From positions 62,001 through 126,000 of the forward strand of contig NZ_AUFY01000002.1 in assembly GCF_000426745.1 (NCBI RefSeq): a stretch of DNA of 64,000 nt. The letters run 5' to 3'. The position numbers and the translations under genes are program-made. The stretch's first letter is position 1; each line of letters begins with the position of its first letter. The notes beneath the pieces are model-generated. The model was given only the letters and a program-made list of their open reading frames with translations, had not been told where the DNA came from and searched no databases. Below are positions 48,526-56,751 of this stretch, one piece after another. The DNA is from Veillonella montpellierensis DSM 17217. Its GTDB lineage: Bacteria > Bacillota > Negativicutes > Veillonellales > Veillonellaceae.

Positions 48526-48840
48526 CTACTTATCACTAATTGTTACAAAATCAGAATATTGATTACTGATCTCGGTAAGTCCAAGAATCATTGTTTCTAA
48601 TATATCCTGACCACTCTGTGTAAGAACACCAGATAATATGATATCACATTGTCCTGACGTATTTGTATAGTGTCCTTCTTGCTGTGCAATATCTTGTAAC
48701 CCCAATATAGCAGTACAAGATAGCACGGATACGGCTGCACAAACAATATCATAACCAGGATCATCATATTCCGCATGTCCTTCAATCTGACACCTTCTAA
48801 TAAGCCTATCAGAATTACGAGTAATTATAATAGAAATCAT
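48526..48840 (-). CDS. prp: Ribosomal-processing cysteine protease Prp
   Basis: Prp cleaves the N-terminal extension of L27. The 104-residue protein has the catalytic pair in EGHAEY (His near 22) and DIVCAAVSVLSC (Cys near 34), with the short alpha/beta fold of the YsxB family. It lies between rplU (two bases) and rpmA, the conserved position. No separate ribosome binding site is obvious, so it is probably translated by coupling to rplU. Confidence 0.95.
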   Translation of the reverse strand: MISIIITRNSDRLIRRCQIEGHAEYDDPGYDIVCAAVSVLSCTAILGLQDIAQQEGHYTNTSGQCDIILSGVLTQSGQDILETMILGLTEISNQYSDFVTISDK

Positions 48841-48842
48841 AA

Positions 48843-49154
48843 TTATGCTTGAATAGATTCAATACGAACTTTAGTGAACGGTTGACGATGACCTTGACGT
48901 CGACGATAATTAGATTTAGCTTTATATTTAAATACTAAAATCTTTTTAGCTTTACCTTGTTCAAGAACTGTACCTGTTACTTTTGCACCGTCCACAAGAG
49001 GAGCCCCAACTTTAACATCACCATCATTAACTACAGTCAATACATCTTCAAAAGTGACAGAATCATTAGCAGTTGCTTCCAATTTTTCGATAGTAATTAC
49101 ATCGCCTTCAGATACACGATATTGTTTACCACCAGTTTTAATAATTGCGTACAC
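48843..49154 (-). CDS. rplU: 50S ribosomal protein L21
   Basis: From the GTG at 49154 the protein has 103 residues and begins [18 protein letters not shown], the standard L21 start. AGGAGG lies eight bases upstream. The C-terminus with [21 protein letters not shown] is the rRNA-binding signature. The upstream frame extends only three codons, into the ribosome binding site itself. It is expressed from a strong promoter through an L21-type leader. Confidence 0.98.
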   Translation of the reverse strand: MYAIIKTGGKQYRVSEGDVITIEKLEATANDSVTFEDVLTVVNDGDVKVGAPLVDGAKVTGTVLEQGKAKKILVFKYKAKSNYRRRQGHRQPFTKVRIESIQA

Positions 49155-49267
49155 GATAAACACCTCCTTGTTTTCGAACTCGCTGAATACGGTAGCCTAA
49201 CCCAAGAGTCAGTCATTTACAACCTCTTCATGCGGCTACAAAGTTCAGGTAGTACCCAAACTATGAC
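49155..49267 (-). promoter_or_regulatory. L21-type ribosomal protein leader RNA
   Basis: The 110-base leader between the promoter and the rplU start can fold. GTAGCC (49234-49239) pairs with GGCTAC (49192-49197), flanked by CTGAA and TTCAG arms. Bacillota rplU genes commonly carry an L21 leader believed to bind L21 for autoregulation. The assignment rests on position and pairing and was not checked against the family model. Confidence 0.65.
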
Positions 49268-49273
49268 TTATTA

Positions 49274-49302
49274 AGTATATATCAAAAAACCTGTCTTGTC
49301 AA
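49274..49302 (-). promoter_or_regulatory. rplU promoter
   Basis: A consensus TTGACA box (49297-49302) and a TATACT box (49274-49279) have a 17-base spacer. This is among the strongest promoters visible in the window, as expected for ribosomal protein genes. Confidence 0.9.
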
Positions 49303-49367
49303 AGCTTATATAAAATAAATATGCTATGTATGTATTAATTTTAGTTAATAAACTAACTATATAAAAA

Positions 49368-49401
49368 TGACTACATCCATTATGTATAGTAGATGTAGTC
49401 A
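49368..49401 (-). terminator. Intrinsic terminator after mntP
   Basis: A perfect ten-base-pair stem (49392-49401 with 49368-49377) is followed on the minus strand by TTTTT. Confidence 0.8.
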
Positions 49402-49431
49402 ATCTATATGTAATATTTTTATATGATTAGC

Positions 49432-49462
49432 GTATATGGATAGTATACTACTATCCATATAC
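49432..49462 (-). terminator. Second hairpin after mntP
   Basis: A perfect 12-bp stem (49432-49443 with 49451-49462) with a seven-base loop lies between the mntP stop and the terminator above. There is no strong U-run directly after it, so it may protect the 3' end of the RNA. Confidence 0.5.
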
Positions 49463-49504
49463 ATTGTCCTAGTATTTACTATGGCACTAACTGTCTTCTT
49501 ATTA

Positions 49505-50065
49505 TCAACTTATATATCCTAAATGTTGAAATAAAATTTTTACCCCAATAAGGAGTAAGATGATACCACCAATCATTTCTGCACGACTTTTAAAGAAATT
49601 ACCTAATAAACGTCCTGCATAAATTCCCACTAAAGAAATAAAAAATGTAATAATTCCTATAATGGATGAGGCATATACTACATTTACCGACAAAAAGGCG
49701 AAGGTAATACCCACTGCCATTGCATCAACGCTAGTCGCGATTGACAGCATTAGCATTTCGCCCCATCCAGTGGTTACCTCTTGATCTTCTGTGTCATCAA
49801 AGGAGTTGCGTATCATAGTAATACCTAGATAACTCAAGAGAACTAAAATAATCCAGTGATCATATGCTGCTATGGTATCTGCAAATTGTACACCTATTGC
49901 CCACCCAATAATAGGCATTAACATCTGAAAAATACCAAATAGTAAAGGTAATATTACCTTTTTATGTGTTTCTTTTTCAGTCAGCATTAAACCTTTACTA
50001 ACTGATACACCAAACGCATCCATAGCCAAACCGATAGCAATTAATATAACTCCTACTAATGACAC
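49505..50065 (-). CDS. mntP: Manganese efflux pump MntP
   Basis: MntP exports Mn(II). From the GTG at 50065 the protein has 187 residues, six predicted membrane helices, and the two internal repeats with acidic motifs GLAMDAFGVSVSKG (near 12-25) and ATSVDAMAVGITFA (near 110-123) that are thought to bind Mn. GAGG lies about nine bases before this GTG; a longer frame to 50080 has no clear site. It has its own promoter and no yybP-ykoY riboswitch that I can see. Confidence 0.95.
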   Translation of the reverse strand: MSLVGVILIAIGLAMDAFGVSVSKGLMLTEKETHKKVILPLLFGIFQMLMPIIGWAIGVQFADTIAAYDHWIILVLLSYLGITMIRNSFDDTEDQEVTTGWGEMLMLSIATSVDAMAVGITFAFLSVNVVYASSIIGIITFFISLVGIYAGRLLGNFFKSRAEMIGGIILLLIGVKILFQHLGYIS

Positions 50066-50119
50066 ATTAAAACGCCTCACTTATATAGGAAGAATTAATA
50101 TTTTGTGAAAATTCTCTCT

Positions 50120-50148
50120 AGTATACACTATTATTTCTATAATATCAA
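50120..50148 (-). promoter_or_regulatory. mntP promoter
   Basis: A TTGATA box (50143-50148) and a TATACT box (50120-50125) have a 17-base spacer. The start of transcription falls about 45 bases before the mntP start codon. Confidence 0.7.
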
Positions 50149-50180
50149 TACTTTTCCTATATATCTATCAATATATACAA

Positions 50181-51608
50181 TTAATGGCCAATCGATAGTA
50201 GCGAGTAGGCTTCACGATTCATTGTTTTACTCTTAGTAATAAAAATCGATTTTTGTAATTCTATGGAAAGTTTTTTACACACTTCTTTTGTAAAGTATAT
50301 GGCTACATCAGGATGACATTCTATTTCTATATCGCTTTTTAGGCGTCCCAATTTATACATATCACGTAGTTTTCGTAGAATTTGTAAATATACTGTTTTT
50401 CCAGAAAAAATATAACCAGTACCACCACACTGAGGGCATGTATCAAAAAGAATAGTTTGTAATCCTTGTCGTTTACGCTTACGTGTCATTTCAACAAGTC
50501 CTAGCGAACTAATACCGCATACAACAGTTTTCGACTTATCTTCTTTTGCTAAGCGTGTTAATACTCGCAAAATATCTTTCTTATGTTTCTCTTGTCTCAT
50601 ATCAATAAAATCGCAAACAATAATGCCACCAATATCACGCAATCGCAATTGTCGACAGATTTCTTTAGCAGCTTCCGTATTGACTGCAACTGCTAAATCT
50701 TCGGCACTTTTAGACTGTCCAACGAAACTACTAGAATTAACATCAATCACTGTTAACGCTTCTGTATGATCAATTCGTAAAGTTCCACCTGAAGGCAATG
50801 TAACTTCTGTATTCGTCAAACTTTCTATTTGTTCATCTACTTGATATGCTTTGTAAATAGGCTCTTTATCCGTATATAGTTGAAGGGTAATATAGTCATC
50901 TAATTTAGTTAACGCCAATAATTCTGAAATGCGTTTAAAACCAACTGGATCATCTACAATAATAGTACTAACATCTGCTGTAACATGTTCACGAAAAATA
51001 CGATACCAAAAATCAGCATCTGTATATAAACAAGTGCCACCTTTAGCAATAGAAAATCTATTATGTATGGATTGCCACGTATGCCATAAAAACTCCATAT
51101 CAGCAGCCACCTCATCCGGAGTAGCTTTAGAGGCTGCAGTTCTAAGGATTAATCCACACCCTTTGTTCAAGTAAGGTTCTGCAATCACCGCCAATTGCTC
51201 ACGCATAAGTGGATCTTTGATCTTTTTAGAAATATGAATACCTTTCGCATATGGTAATAAAACCATAAATCGACCTGCTAAGCTAATATCGCTAGTCACT
51301 CTAGCACCTTTGCCAAGCATTTCTTCTTTAACAACTTGTACTAATAAATGTTGCCCTACAAATAGTTTTTGTAACAGTTGACTTTGTTTACCAGATTGTA
51401 AATTTAAATACGCATTATCTGAACGACCTATATCAAGGAAAGCAGCCTGCATACCAGGTAAGACATTTTTTATAGTTCCTTTAAATATATGATTAGCAAT
51501 ATGTTCTTCATCAGGGCGTTCGACCATATAATCCACTAATCGATTTTCTTCATCTACGATTGCCATACAAAGTTCTTCTGGCATAGCTGAAATAACAATT
51601 TGTTTCAT
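50181..51608 (-). CDS. rng: Ribonuclease E/G family protein
   Basis: From the ATG at 51608, preceded by GGAGG five bases away, the protein has 476 residues. It has the S1 RNA-binding domain (about 35-120, GTIKNVLPGMQAAFLDIG), the catalytic DNase-like region with metal ligands in LTVIDVNSSSFVG and GGIIVCDFIDM (near 285-345), and the zinc-link CPQCGGTG near 405. The length matches RNase G rather than RNase E. It coexists with RNase Y in this window, a combination found in some Bacillota. Confidence 0.95.
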   Translation of the reverse strand: MKQIVISAMPEELCMAIVDEENRLVDYMVERPDEEHIANHIFKGTIKNVLPGMQAAFLDIGRSDNAYLNLQSGKQSQLLQKLFVGQHLLVQVVKEEMLGKGARVTSDISLAGRFMVLLPYAKGIHISKKIKDPLMREQLAVIAEPYLNKGCGLILRTAASKATPDEVAADMEFLWHTWQSIHNRFSIAKGGTCLYTDADFWYRIFREHVTADVSTIIVDDPVGFKRISELLALTKLDDYITLQLYTDKEPIYKAYQVDEQIESLTNTEVTLPSGGTLRIDHTEALTVIDVNSSSFVGQSKSAEDLAVAVNTEAAKEICRQLRLRDIGGIIVCDFIDMRQEKHKKDILRVLTRLAKEDKSKTVVCGISSLGLVEMTRKRKRQGLQTILFDTCPQCGGTGYIFSGKTVYLQILRKLRDMYKLGRLKSDIEIECHPDVAIYFTKEVCKKLSIELQKSIFITKSKTMNREAYSLLSIGH

Positions 51609-51806
51609 ATGGGCCTCCACTTTTATACTTAGATATGATGAATACGCTTTCCTTCGCTATTTATAAACAATTACGATATCAATCTCTCTATATAAAACAA
51701 GTTACAATGAAAATAAAACTCTATGGCTTGAATTTCTTACTACTGATGTCATATTCTAAAATGCCTACAATGCCTACTACTAATTATATTAGATCTATAA
51801 ACACAA

Positions 51807-52502
51807 CTATATTTCTAAAGGTGTATATAAACCATTTTCATTAGCTATTAAAATATCTTTTCGATGTACCTCATATGCATCAGTAACTGGCCATCCAAAT
51901 TGCCTCTTTCCGAGCTTCCAAACTTCACTGGGTTTGACTGTTCCTTCAGGATAAATTCCTATCCCCATAACAAGTGTAACTGTATGATTATCATGCACCA
52001 CTGCCGTAATAGGGTCTTTTATAAAATGCTTAATATCAATAGTCCGTATCTTTTTAGGTGTTATCTTTTCATAAGCTATTTCATGAGCATCATTAAAGGA
52101 CTTCAACAATTCATTCCAATCAACCTCTGATGTAATCGGTCCTGTAACTTCATAAATAGCATAGTTACAAATAGCCATCATCTTTTTTATGCGTTCATCA
52201 GTCATAATTTTCCCTTCTATGACTTCTAGTCCTTTAGGAGCATTGGTATTAAACCGAGTAATAATATTCTCTAATGAGTCCTCATCAACTGTATCCATAT
52301 CAACATATTCTCTAGACGCAGTGATTCCCAATGCTAACGCTGACGAAAAACTAATTTTCATATGAGGGTTAAAACCTTCAGAGTAGGCCATACGTATGCC
52401 TGCTCGACGTATAGTTCGTTCAACCGCTTGAGAAAAATCTAAATGAGATAAAAAACGTAATTCTTCACCTTTAGTTAATGCCAAACGTAACTTTTTCAAC
52501 AC
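51807..52502 (-). CDS. TIGR03936 family protein (DUF2344), radical SAM partner
   Basis: The protein of 232 residues begins VLKKLRLALTKGEELRFLSHLDF and carries the RTIRRAGIRMAYSEGFNPHMKISFSSALALGI signature, split over residues 30-62, of DUF2344. The GTG at 52502 lies six bases after GGAGG. It overlaps the upstream radical SAM gene by about 30 bases. In many bacteria the two genes are adjacent or fused, but the reaction is unknown. A link to tRNA or ribosome modification is often suspected from its rng neighbourhood. Confidence 0.9.
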   Translation of the reverse strand: MLKKLRLALTKGEELRFLSHLDFSQAVERTIRRAGIRMAYSEGFNPHMKISFSSALALGITASREYVDMDTVDEDSLENIITRFNTNAPKGLEVIEGKIMTDERIKKMMAICNYAIYEVTGPITSEVDWNELLKSFNDAHEIAYEKITPKKIRTIDIKHFIKDPITAVVHDNHTVTLVMGIGIYPEGTVKPSEVWKLGKRQFGWPVTDAYEVHRKDILIANENGLYTPLEI

Positions 52503-54354
52503 GTCCACCCTCCTTATAATCGATAATAGCTGTATCTAATTCAGCACAAACATTACACCCTTTACAAGATGCACGTCGACAATCAGGTGTTAGTGCCGCT
52601 TGTATTGCCTGATTCCATTCTCGTTTTAAAAAGCCTTTACTTACAACGGAATCCAAATGATCCCATGGTAATGGTTCATCAAAAGTGCGTTCTCGTCGTG
52701 CATAATAGGCAGGATCTATACCACACTTCTCAAATGCCGCTAACCAAGTATCGTACTTAAAATATTCTGTCCAGCCATCAAACTTACAGCCCATTTTCCA
52801 CGCTTCCATTAATACAGCTGATAGCCTTCTATCGCCCCTAGCAAACACGGCCTCCATGTAACCAGTATAGCCGTCATGATAGTGATAAGAAATATTACGA
52901 TTATTAATGAGAGATTTTAAATATTGCTGCTTTCTATGAATTTCTTCTACTTCCTGTTGCCCATACCATTGATAAGGAGAATGTGTTTTAGGTACAAAAA
53001 AAGATACACTAACCGTTACTTTTCCATTTCGCTTACCCGTTATCTCCCGGTGCAAATCAAGTACTTTATACGCCAAATCTGCAATCCCTGCTACATCTTC
53101 ATCAGTTTCTGTCGGTAGTCCCATCATAAAATAAAGTTTAACTGTATTCCAACCTGACTTAAATGCATTCGTACAAGCTGCTAGTAAATTTTCTTCTATT
53201 ACACCTTTATTAATGACATCACGCATACGTTGTGTGCCAGCTTCTGGAGCAAAAGTAAGCCCTGATTTTCTAACTTGCTGAACTTTTTTAGCAATATCAA
53301 TAGAGAAACTGTCAATTCGTAATGATGGTAAGCTAACGCTCACCTGCTTATCCTTAAACTCTTCCATGAGCATATCAACTAATTCTGGTAATTTTGAATA
53401 ATCGGCAGAACTTAATGACATTAAAGAAATTTCATTATAACCTGTATTAGCAATGATTTCTTTAGCAATTTCCACTAATCGTTCTGGTGTTTTTTCACGA
53501 ACAGGCCGATAAATCATGCCCGCTTGGCAAAACCGACATCCCCTTGAACATCCACGAAATAATTCTAGAACGGCTCGATCGTGAACAATATCTAAATAGG
53601 GTACAACAGGTTTAGTGGCCACATGTACATGTTCCATATCTTCAATAATTCTTTTTTCAATATGATTAGGTGCTTCTGGTGCTAGTATATGTAGACCCGT
53701 AAAATCTCCTTGTTCATTATATTGAGGCTCATATAAGGATGGCACATAAGAACCAGGAATTAATGCAACTTTACGTAAGAAAGCTTCCTTTCCTCCTGGA
53801 AAGCCTAATTCTTTTTCTTGTTTATATAAATCAATAAACTCATTCGTCCATTCTTCTGACTCACCAATAGATGCAATATCAAAGAATTCAGCCAAAGGTT
53901 CCAAATTATAAGAACAAGGACCACCAGCAATGATTAAAGGAAAAGACATATCTCTATCTTTTGCCAATAAAGGTATATTTGCTAAATCCAGCATATTAAG
54001 AATATTAGTAAAACTCATTTCATATTGTAATGTAAATCCTACTATATCAAATTCCTTAATAGCTGTTCTTGTTTCCAGTGAAAATAAAGGAATACTCCTA
54101 TTACGCATTTCTGCTTCCATATCATGCCAAGGTGCAAATACACGTTCTGCACAAGCATCGGTTCGTTCATTAATTAAAGAGTATAAAATTTTAATCCCCA
54201 AATGACTCATGGCGACTTCGTATACATCTGGAAAGGCTAATGCCATGGTTACATCGACTTGGCGATGGTCTTTAACAATACTATTCCATTCACCACCAGT
54301 ATATCGTGCTGGTTTTTCTACATGTTGTAACCAAGATGTATCTAATTCAATCAT
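52471..54354 (-). CDS. TIGR03960 family B12-binding/radical SAM protein
   Basis: The 627-residue protein begins MIELDTSWLQHVEKPARYTGGEWN, typical of TIGR03960. A cobalamin-binding-like domain (about 30-180) precedes a radical SAM core with CSRGCRFCQAGMIYRP near residue 270. Four C-terminal cysteines (CRRASCKGCNVC) could hold a further metal cluster. It is followed, with overlap, by its usual partner DUF2344. The substrate is unknown. Confidence 0.93.
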   Translation of the reverse strand: MIELDTSWLQHVEKPARYTGGEWNSIVKDHRQVDVTMALAFPDVYEVAMSHLGIKILYSLINERTDACAERVFAPWHDMEAEMRNRSIPLFSLETRTAIKEFDIVGFTLQYEMSFTNILNMLDLANIPLLAKDRDMSFPLIIAGGPCSYNLEPLAEFFDIASIGESEEWTNEFIDLYKQEKELGFPGGKEAFLRKVALIPGSYVPSLYEPQYNEQGDFTGLHILAPEAPNHIEKRIIEDMEHVHVATKPVVPYLDIVHDRAVLELFRGCSRGCRFCQAGMIYRPVREKTPERLVEIAKEIIANTGYNEISLMSLSSADYSKLPELVDMLMEEFKDKQVSVSLPSLRIDSFSIDIAKKVQQVRKSGLTFAPEAGTQRMRDVINKGVIEENLLAACTNAFKSGWNTVKLYFMMGLPTETDEDVAGIADLAYKVLDLHREITGKRNGKVTVSVSFFVPKTHSPYQWYGQQEVEEIHRKQQYLKSLINNRNISYHYHDGYTGYMEAVFARGDRRLSAVLMEAWKMGCKFDGWTEYFKYDTWLAAFEKCGIDPAYYARRERTFDEPLPWDHLDSVVSKGFLKREWNQAIQAALTPDCRRASCKGCNVCAELDTAIIDYKEGGRVEKVTFGIN

Positions 54355-54452
54355 AATACCTCCATATATTCAAAGTTTTATAGTAACAAAATGAGTATAA
54401 TACCATGTGATATGTAGTAACTCAATCTTAATCTATGTATAAAACAGAAAAA

Positions 54453-54496
54453 CTACTCCTCATATATTTATAGATGCTAATTATACTAAGGAGTAG
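54453..54496 (-). terminator. Intrinsic terminator after rodA
   Basis: On the minus strand CTACTCCT (54489-54496) pairs with AGGAGTAG (54453-54460), followed by TTTTT. It separates the mre-rodA unit from the radical SAM pair. Confidence 0.8.
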
Positions 54497-54575
54497 CACT
54501 ATTTCTAACGCATATCTATCGATCGAGTATAACTTAACACTTATAAAGTATATTTTATTTATTTCATCCATTAAC

Positions 54576-55682
54576 CTACTGGAACATAAGTTTTTTACGT
54601 TGCATAGCAATATTTAATAAAATTCCTACACTGAACATATTAGTTGTTAATGCACTGACACCATAACTGATGAATGGCAAAGGAATCCCTGTTACAGGCA
54701 TTATCCCCGTAGTCATGCCTACATTAACTAGTACTTCAAAGGTAAACATAGAACCTATACCCGTAGCCAATAACATGCCAAAATTGTCATTGGCACTATA
54801 AGCAATACGAATCGCTCGATAAATTAATGTAAACAATAACAATAAAACTATTACACATCCAATAAACCCTAGTTCTTCACCAATTACGGAAAAAATGAAA
54901 TCTGTATGATTTTCTGGCAAGAAATTCAATTGACTTTGGGTTCCTTCAAATAACCCTTTCCCCATAATTAATCCTGAACCAATAGCAATTTTTGATTGAA
55001 TAATATGATAGCCAGATCCAAATGGATCAATATCTGGATTTAAAAAGACCAATATACGCTGTTTTTGATAAGGATGTAATAAAAACCAACCAAACGGTGC
55101 TGCTATGACAGCAATACCTGCCATAATTTGCACTAAACGCATTCTAACACCAGCAATAAATAGCATACCTACCATAATCGCCATATATACTAAGGAAGTT
55201 CCTAAATCTGGTTGTTTGAATACTAGTAACATAGGTATTCCAATATACACAACTACAGGTAACAAGCTTTTAAATGTCGTAAATGTACCCACCCTATTTT
55301 CTAATAATCGAGCCATACAAATAATCATTAATAGTTTAGAAAATTCAGAAGGCTGAATGGTAATACTTCCTATTTGAATCCATCTTTGAGCGCCTAGAGC
55401 AGATGTTCCGACAAACATAACAGCTAATAACATTAGCAAAGTAATTATGTAGATTGGCTTAGATAATGCTCGAAATCGATGATAATCAAACCATTGCAAG
55501 GCAATAACTAATATTACATTAACGAAAAAAAAGACAAGTTGTTTGGTAACTAGACCTGTAATAGCCAGTCCTTCTTTATTAACATGCGTAGCACTTCCAA
55601 TGACTGTAACACCAATTCCAACTAATAAAACCGTACAAATAACAATTGTCCAGTCCCATTCTCTCCATATTCGTTGCCACAT
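54576..55682 (-). CDS. rodA: Rod shape-determining SEDS polymerase RodA
   Basis: RodA is the SEDS-family peptidoglycan glycosyltransferase that works with PBP2 in elongation. The 368-residue protein has about ten membrane helices and the motifs LGAQRWIQIGSITIQPSEFSK (split over residues 95-115), KQPDLGTSLVY (near 160), the loop PENHTDFIFSVIGEELGF (near 260) and PFISYGVSALTTNM near 340. It ends the operon containing mreBCD, mrdA and minD, which identifies it as RodA rather than FtsW. Confidence 0.95.
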   Translation of the reverse strand: MWQRIWREWDWTIVICTVLLVGIGVTVIGSATHVNKEGLAITGLVTKQLVFFFVNVILVIALQWFDYHRFRALSKPIYIITLLMLLAVMFVGTSALGAQRWIQIGSITIQPSEFSKLLMIICMARLLENRVGTFTTFKSLLPVVVYIGIPMLLVFKQPDLGTSLVYMAIMVGMLFIAGVRMRLVQIMAGIAVIAAPFGWFLLHPYQKQRILVFLNPDIDPFGSGYHIIQSKIAIGSGLIMGKGLFEGTQSQLNFLPENHTDFIFSVIGEELGFIGCVIVLLLLFTLIYRAIRIAYSANDNFGMLLATGIGSMFTFEVLVNVGMTTGIMPVTGIPLPFISYGVSALTTNMFSVGILLNIAMQRKKLMFQ

Positions 55683-55690
55683 ATAATCTC

Positions 55691-56722
55691 CTATCTTCTA
55701 CGTACTAAATGAGACCACTTCATAGATTTTTGCCTATGTAATAATTGACTAATCGGTGAAAGCATACGATGCATCCATGTACTAGATGTCACTGGATTAT
55801 CATTCGATTCTCTTTCATCATAGTTTTTTCTATAACTATCATCATGAGAATGATGATTAGATGCAGTATTTTCACAATTAATCTGTATGTTTGTATCTTC
55901 TTCAGAATTTTCTTCTACTATTGTATCTGTATTTACAGGTTCTACCTTTTGTGAATCTATGACACTAGTAAATAAATTATCATATGTATGCGTTAAACGA
56001 TTCTCATCGATGGCCATACCAGTTTGTGTAAATGTAACAAGTGGCTCTAACATTGTGAGAAGCCACTCAGGTGCTAATTCATGTAATCGTCCTTCTTGGG
56101 TATACGAAATGATATCCTGATGATAAGGAATAATAGTAGCTAATTTTTCAACTCCCACAGTTGACATAATCGTATTAATATCTAATTCACTACATACACT
56201 TTGCGACATGCCATTAATAACTAAAGCATAATCAAATTTTCGTTTTTCATGACATACTTGCATAATGCGTCCTACATTGCGCAACGATACCCAAAATGGT
56301 TGAGATACAATGATAACTCGATCCGCAATATCAATAATGGTATCACTACCTCGACCAATGCCTGCCGGCGCATCAATTAATATATAATCATATTGTTTCG
56401 ATAAGCGACGCATCATTTTTCGATAATTTTTTCTCTTTATATCCTCCCAACGTTTACTTTGACACGCTGGTAAGAAATCTAATCGGTCACGTATTGAAAT
56501 AACTGCCGCATCCATATATTCTGGATCTGCACAAACATCTGTAAGATCAAATACAACTTCATTTTCTTTGCCCAAAACTAGATCTAGATCACGTAATCCC
56601 AAATCACCATCTGTTATTAGCACGTGATGCCCATTTTGACTTAAAGCTGTCCCTAAACAAGTAGTAAGTGTTGTTTTACCAACACCACCTTTTCCAGATA
56701 CGAGTGCAATTATCATTCCCAT
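55691..56722 (-). CDS. minD: MinD/ParA-like septum-site ATPase with C-terminal extension
   Basis: The 343-residue protein has the deviant Walker A GKGGVGKTT (near 11-19), DGDLGLRDLDLVLG (near 40) and ILIDAPAGIGRG (near 117), the MinD pattern. MinD positions division sites with MinC. After about residue 255 it continues for nearly 90 residues: an acidic, Asn/His-rich linker, then a basic, hydrophobic end (MLSPISQLLHRQKSMKW) that could act as the membrane-binding helix. No minC or minE flanks it. A ParA-like role other than Min is possible. Confidence 0.85.
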   Translation of the reverse strand: MGMIIALVSGKGGVGKTTLTTCLGTALSQNGHHVLITDGDLGLRDLDLVLGKENEVVFDLTDVCADPEYMDAAVISIRDRLDFLPACQSKRWEDIKRKNYRKMMRRLSKQYDYILIDAPAGIGRGSDTIIDIADRVIIVSQPFWVSLRNVGRIMQVCHEKRKFDYALVINGMSQSVCSELDINTIMSTVGVEKLATIIPYHQDIISYTQEGRLHELAPEWLLTMLEPLVTFTQTGMAIDENRLTHTYDNLFTSVIDSQKVEPVNTDTIVEENSEEDTNIQINCENTASNHHSHDDSYRKNYDERESNDNPVTSSTWMHRMLSPISQLLHRQKSMKWSHLVRRR

Positions 56723-56751
56723 ATGACTATCCTTTCTTAAAAATAATTGAG

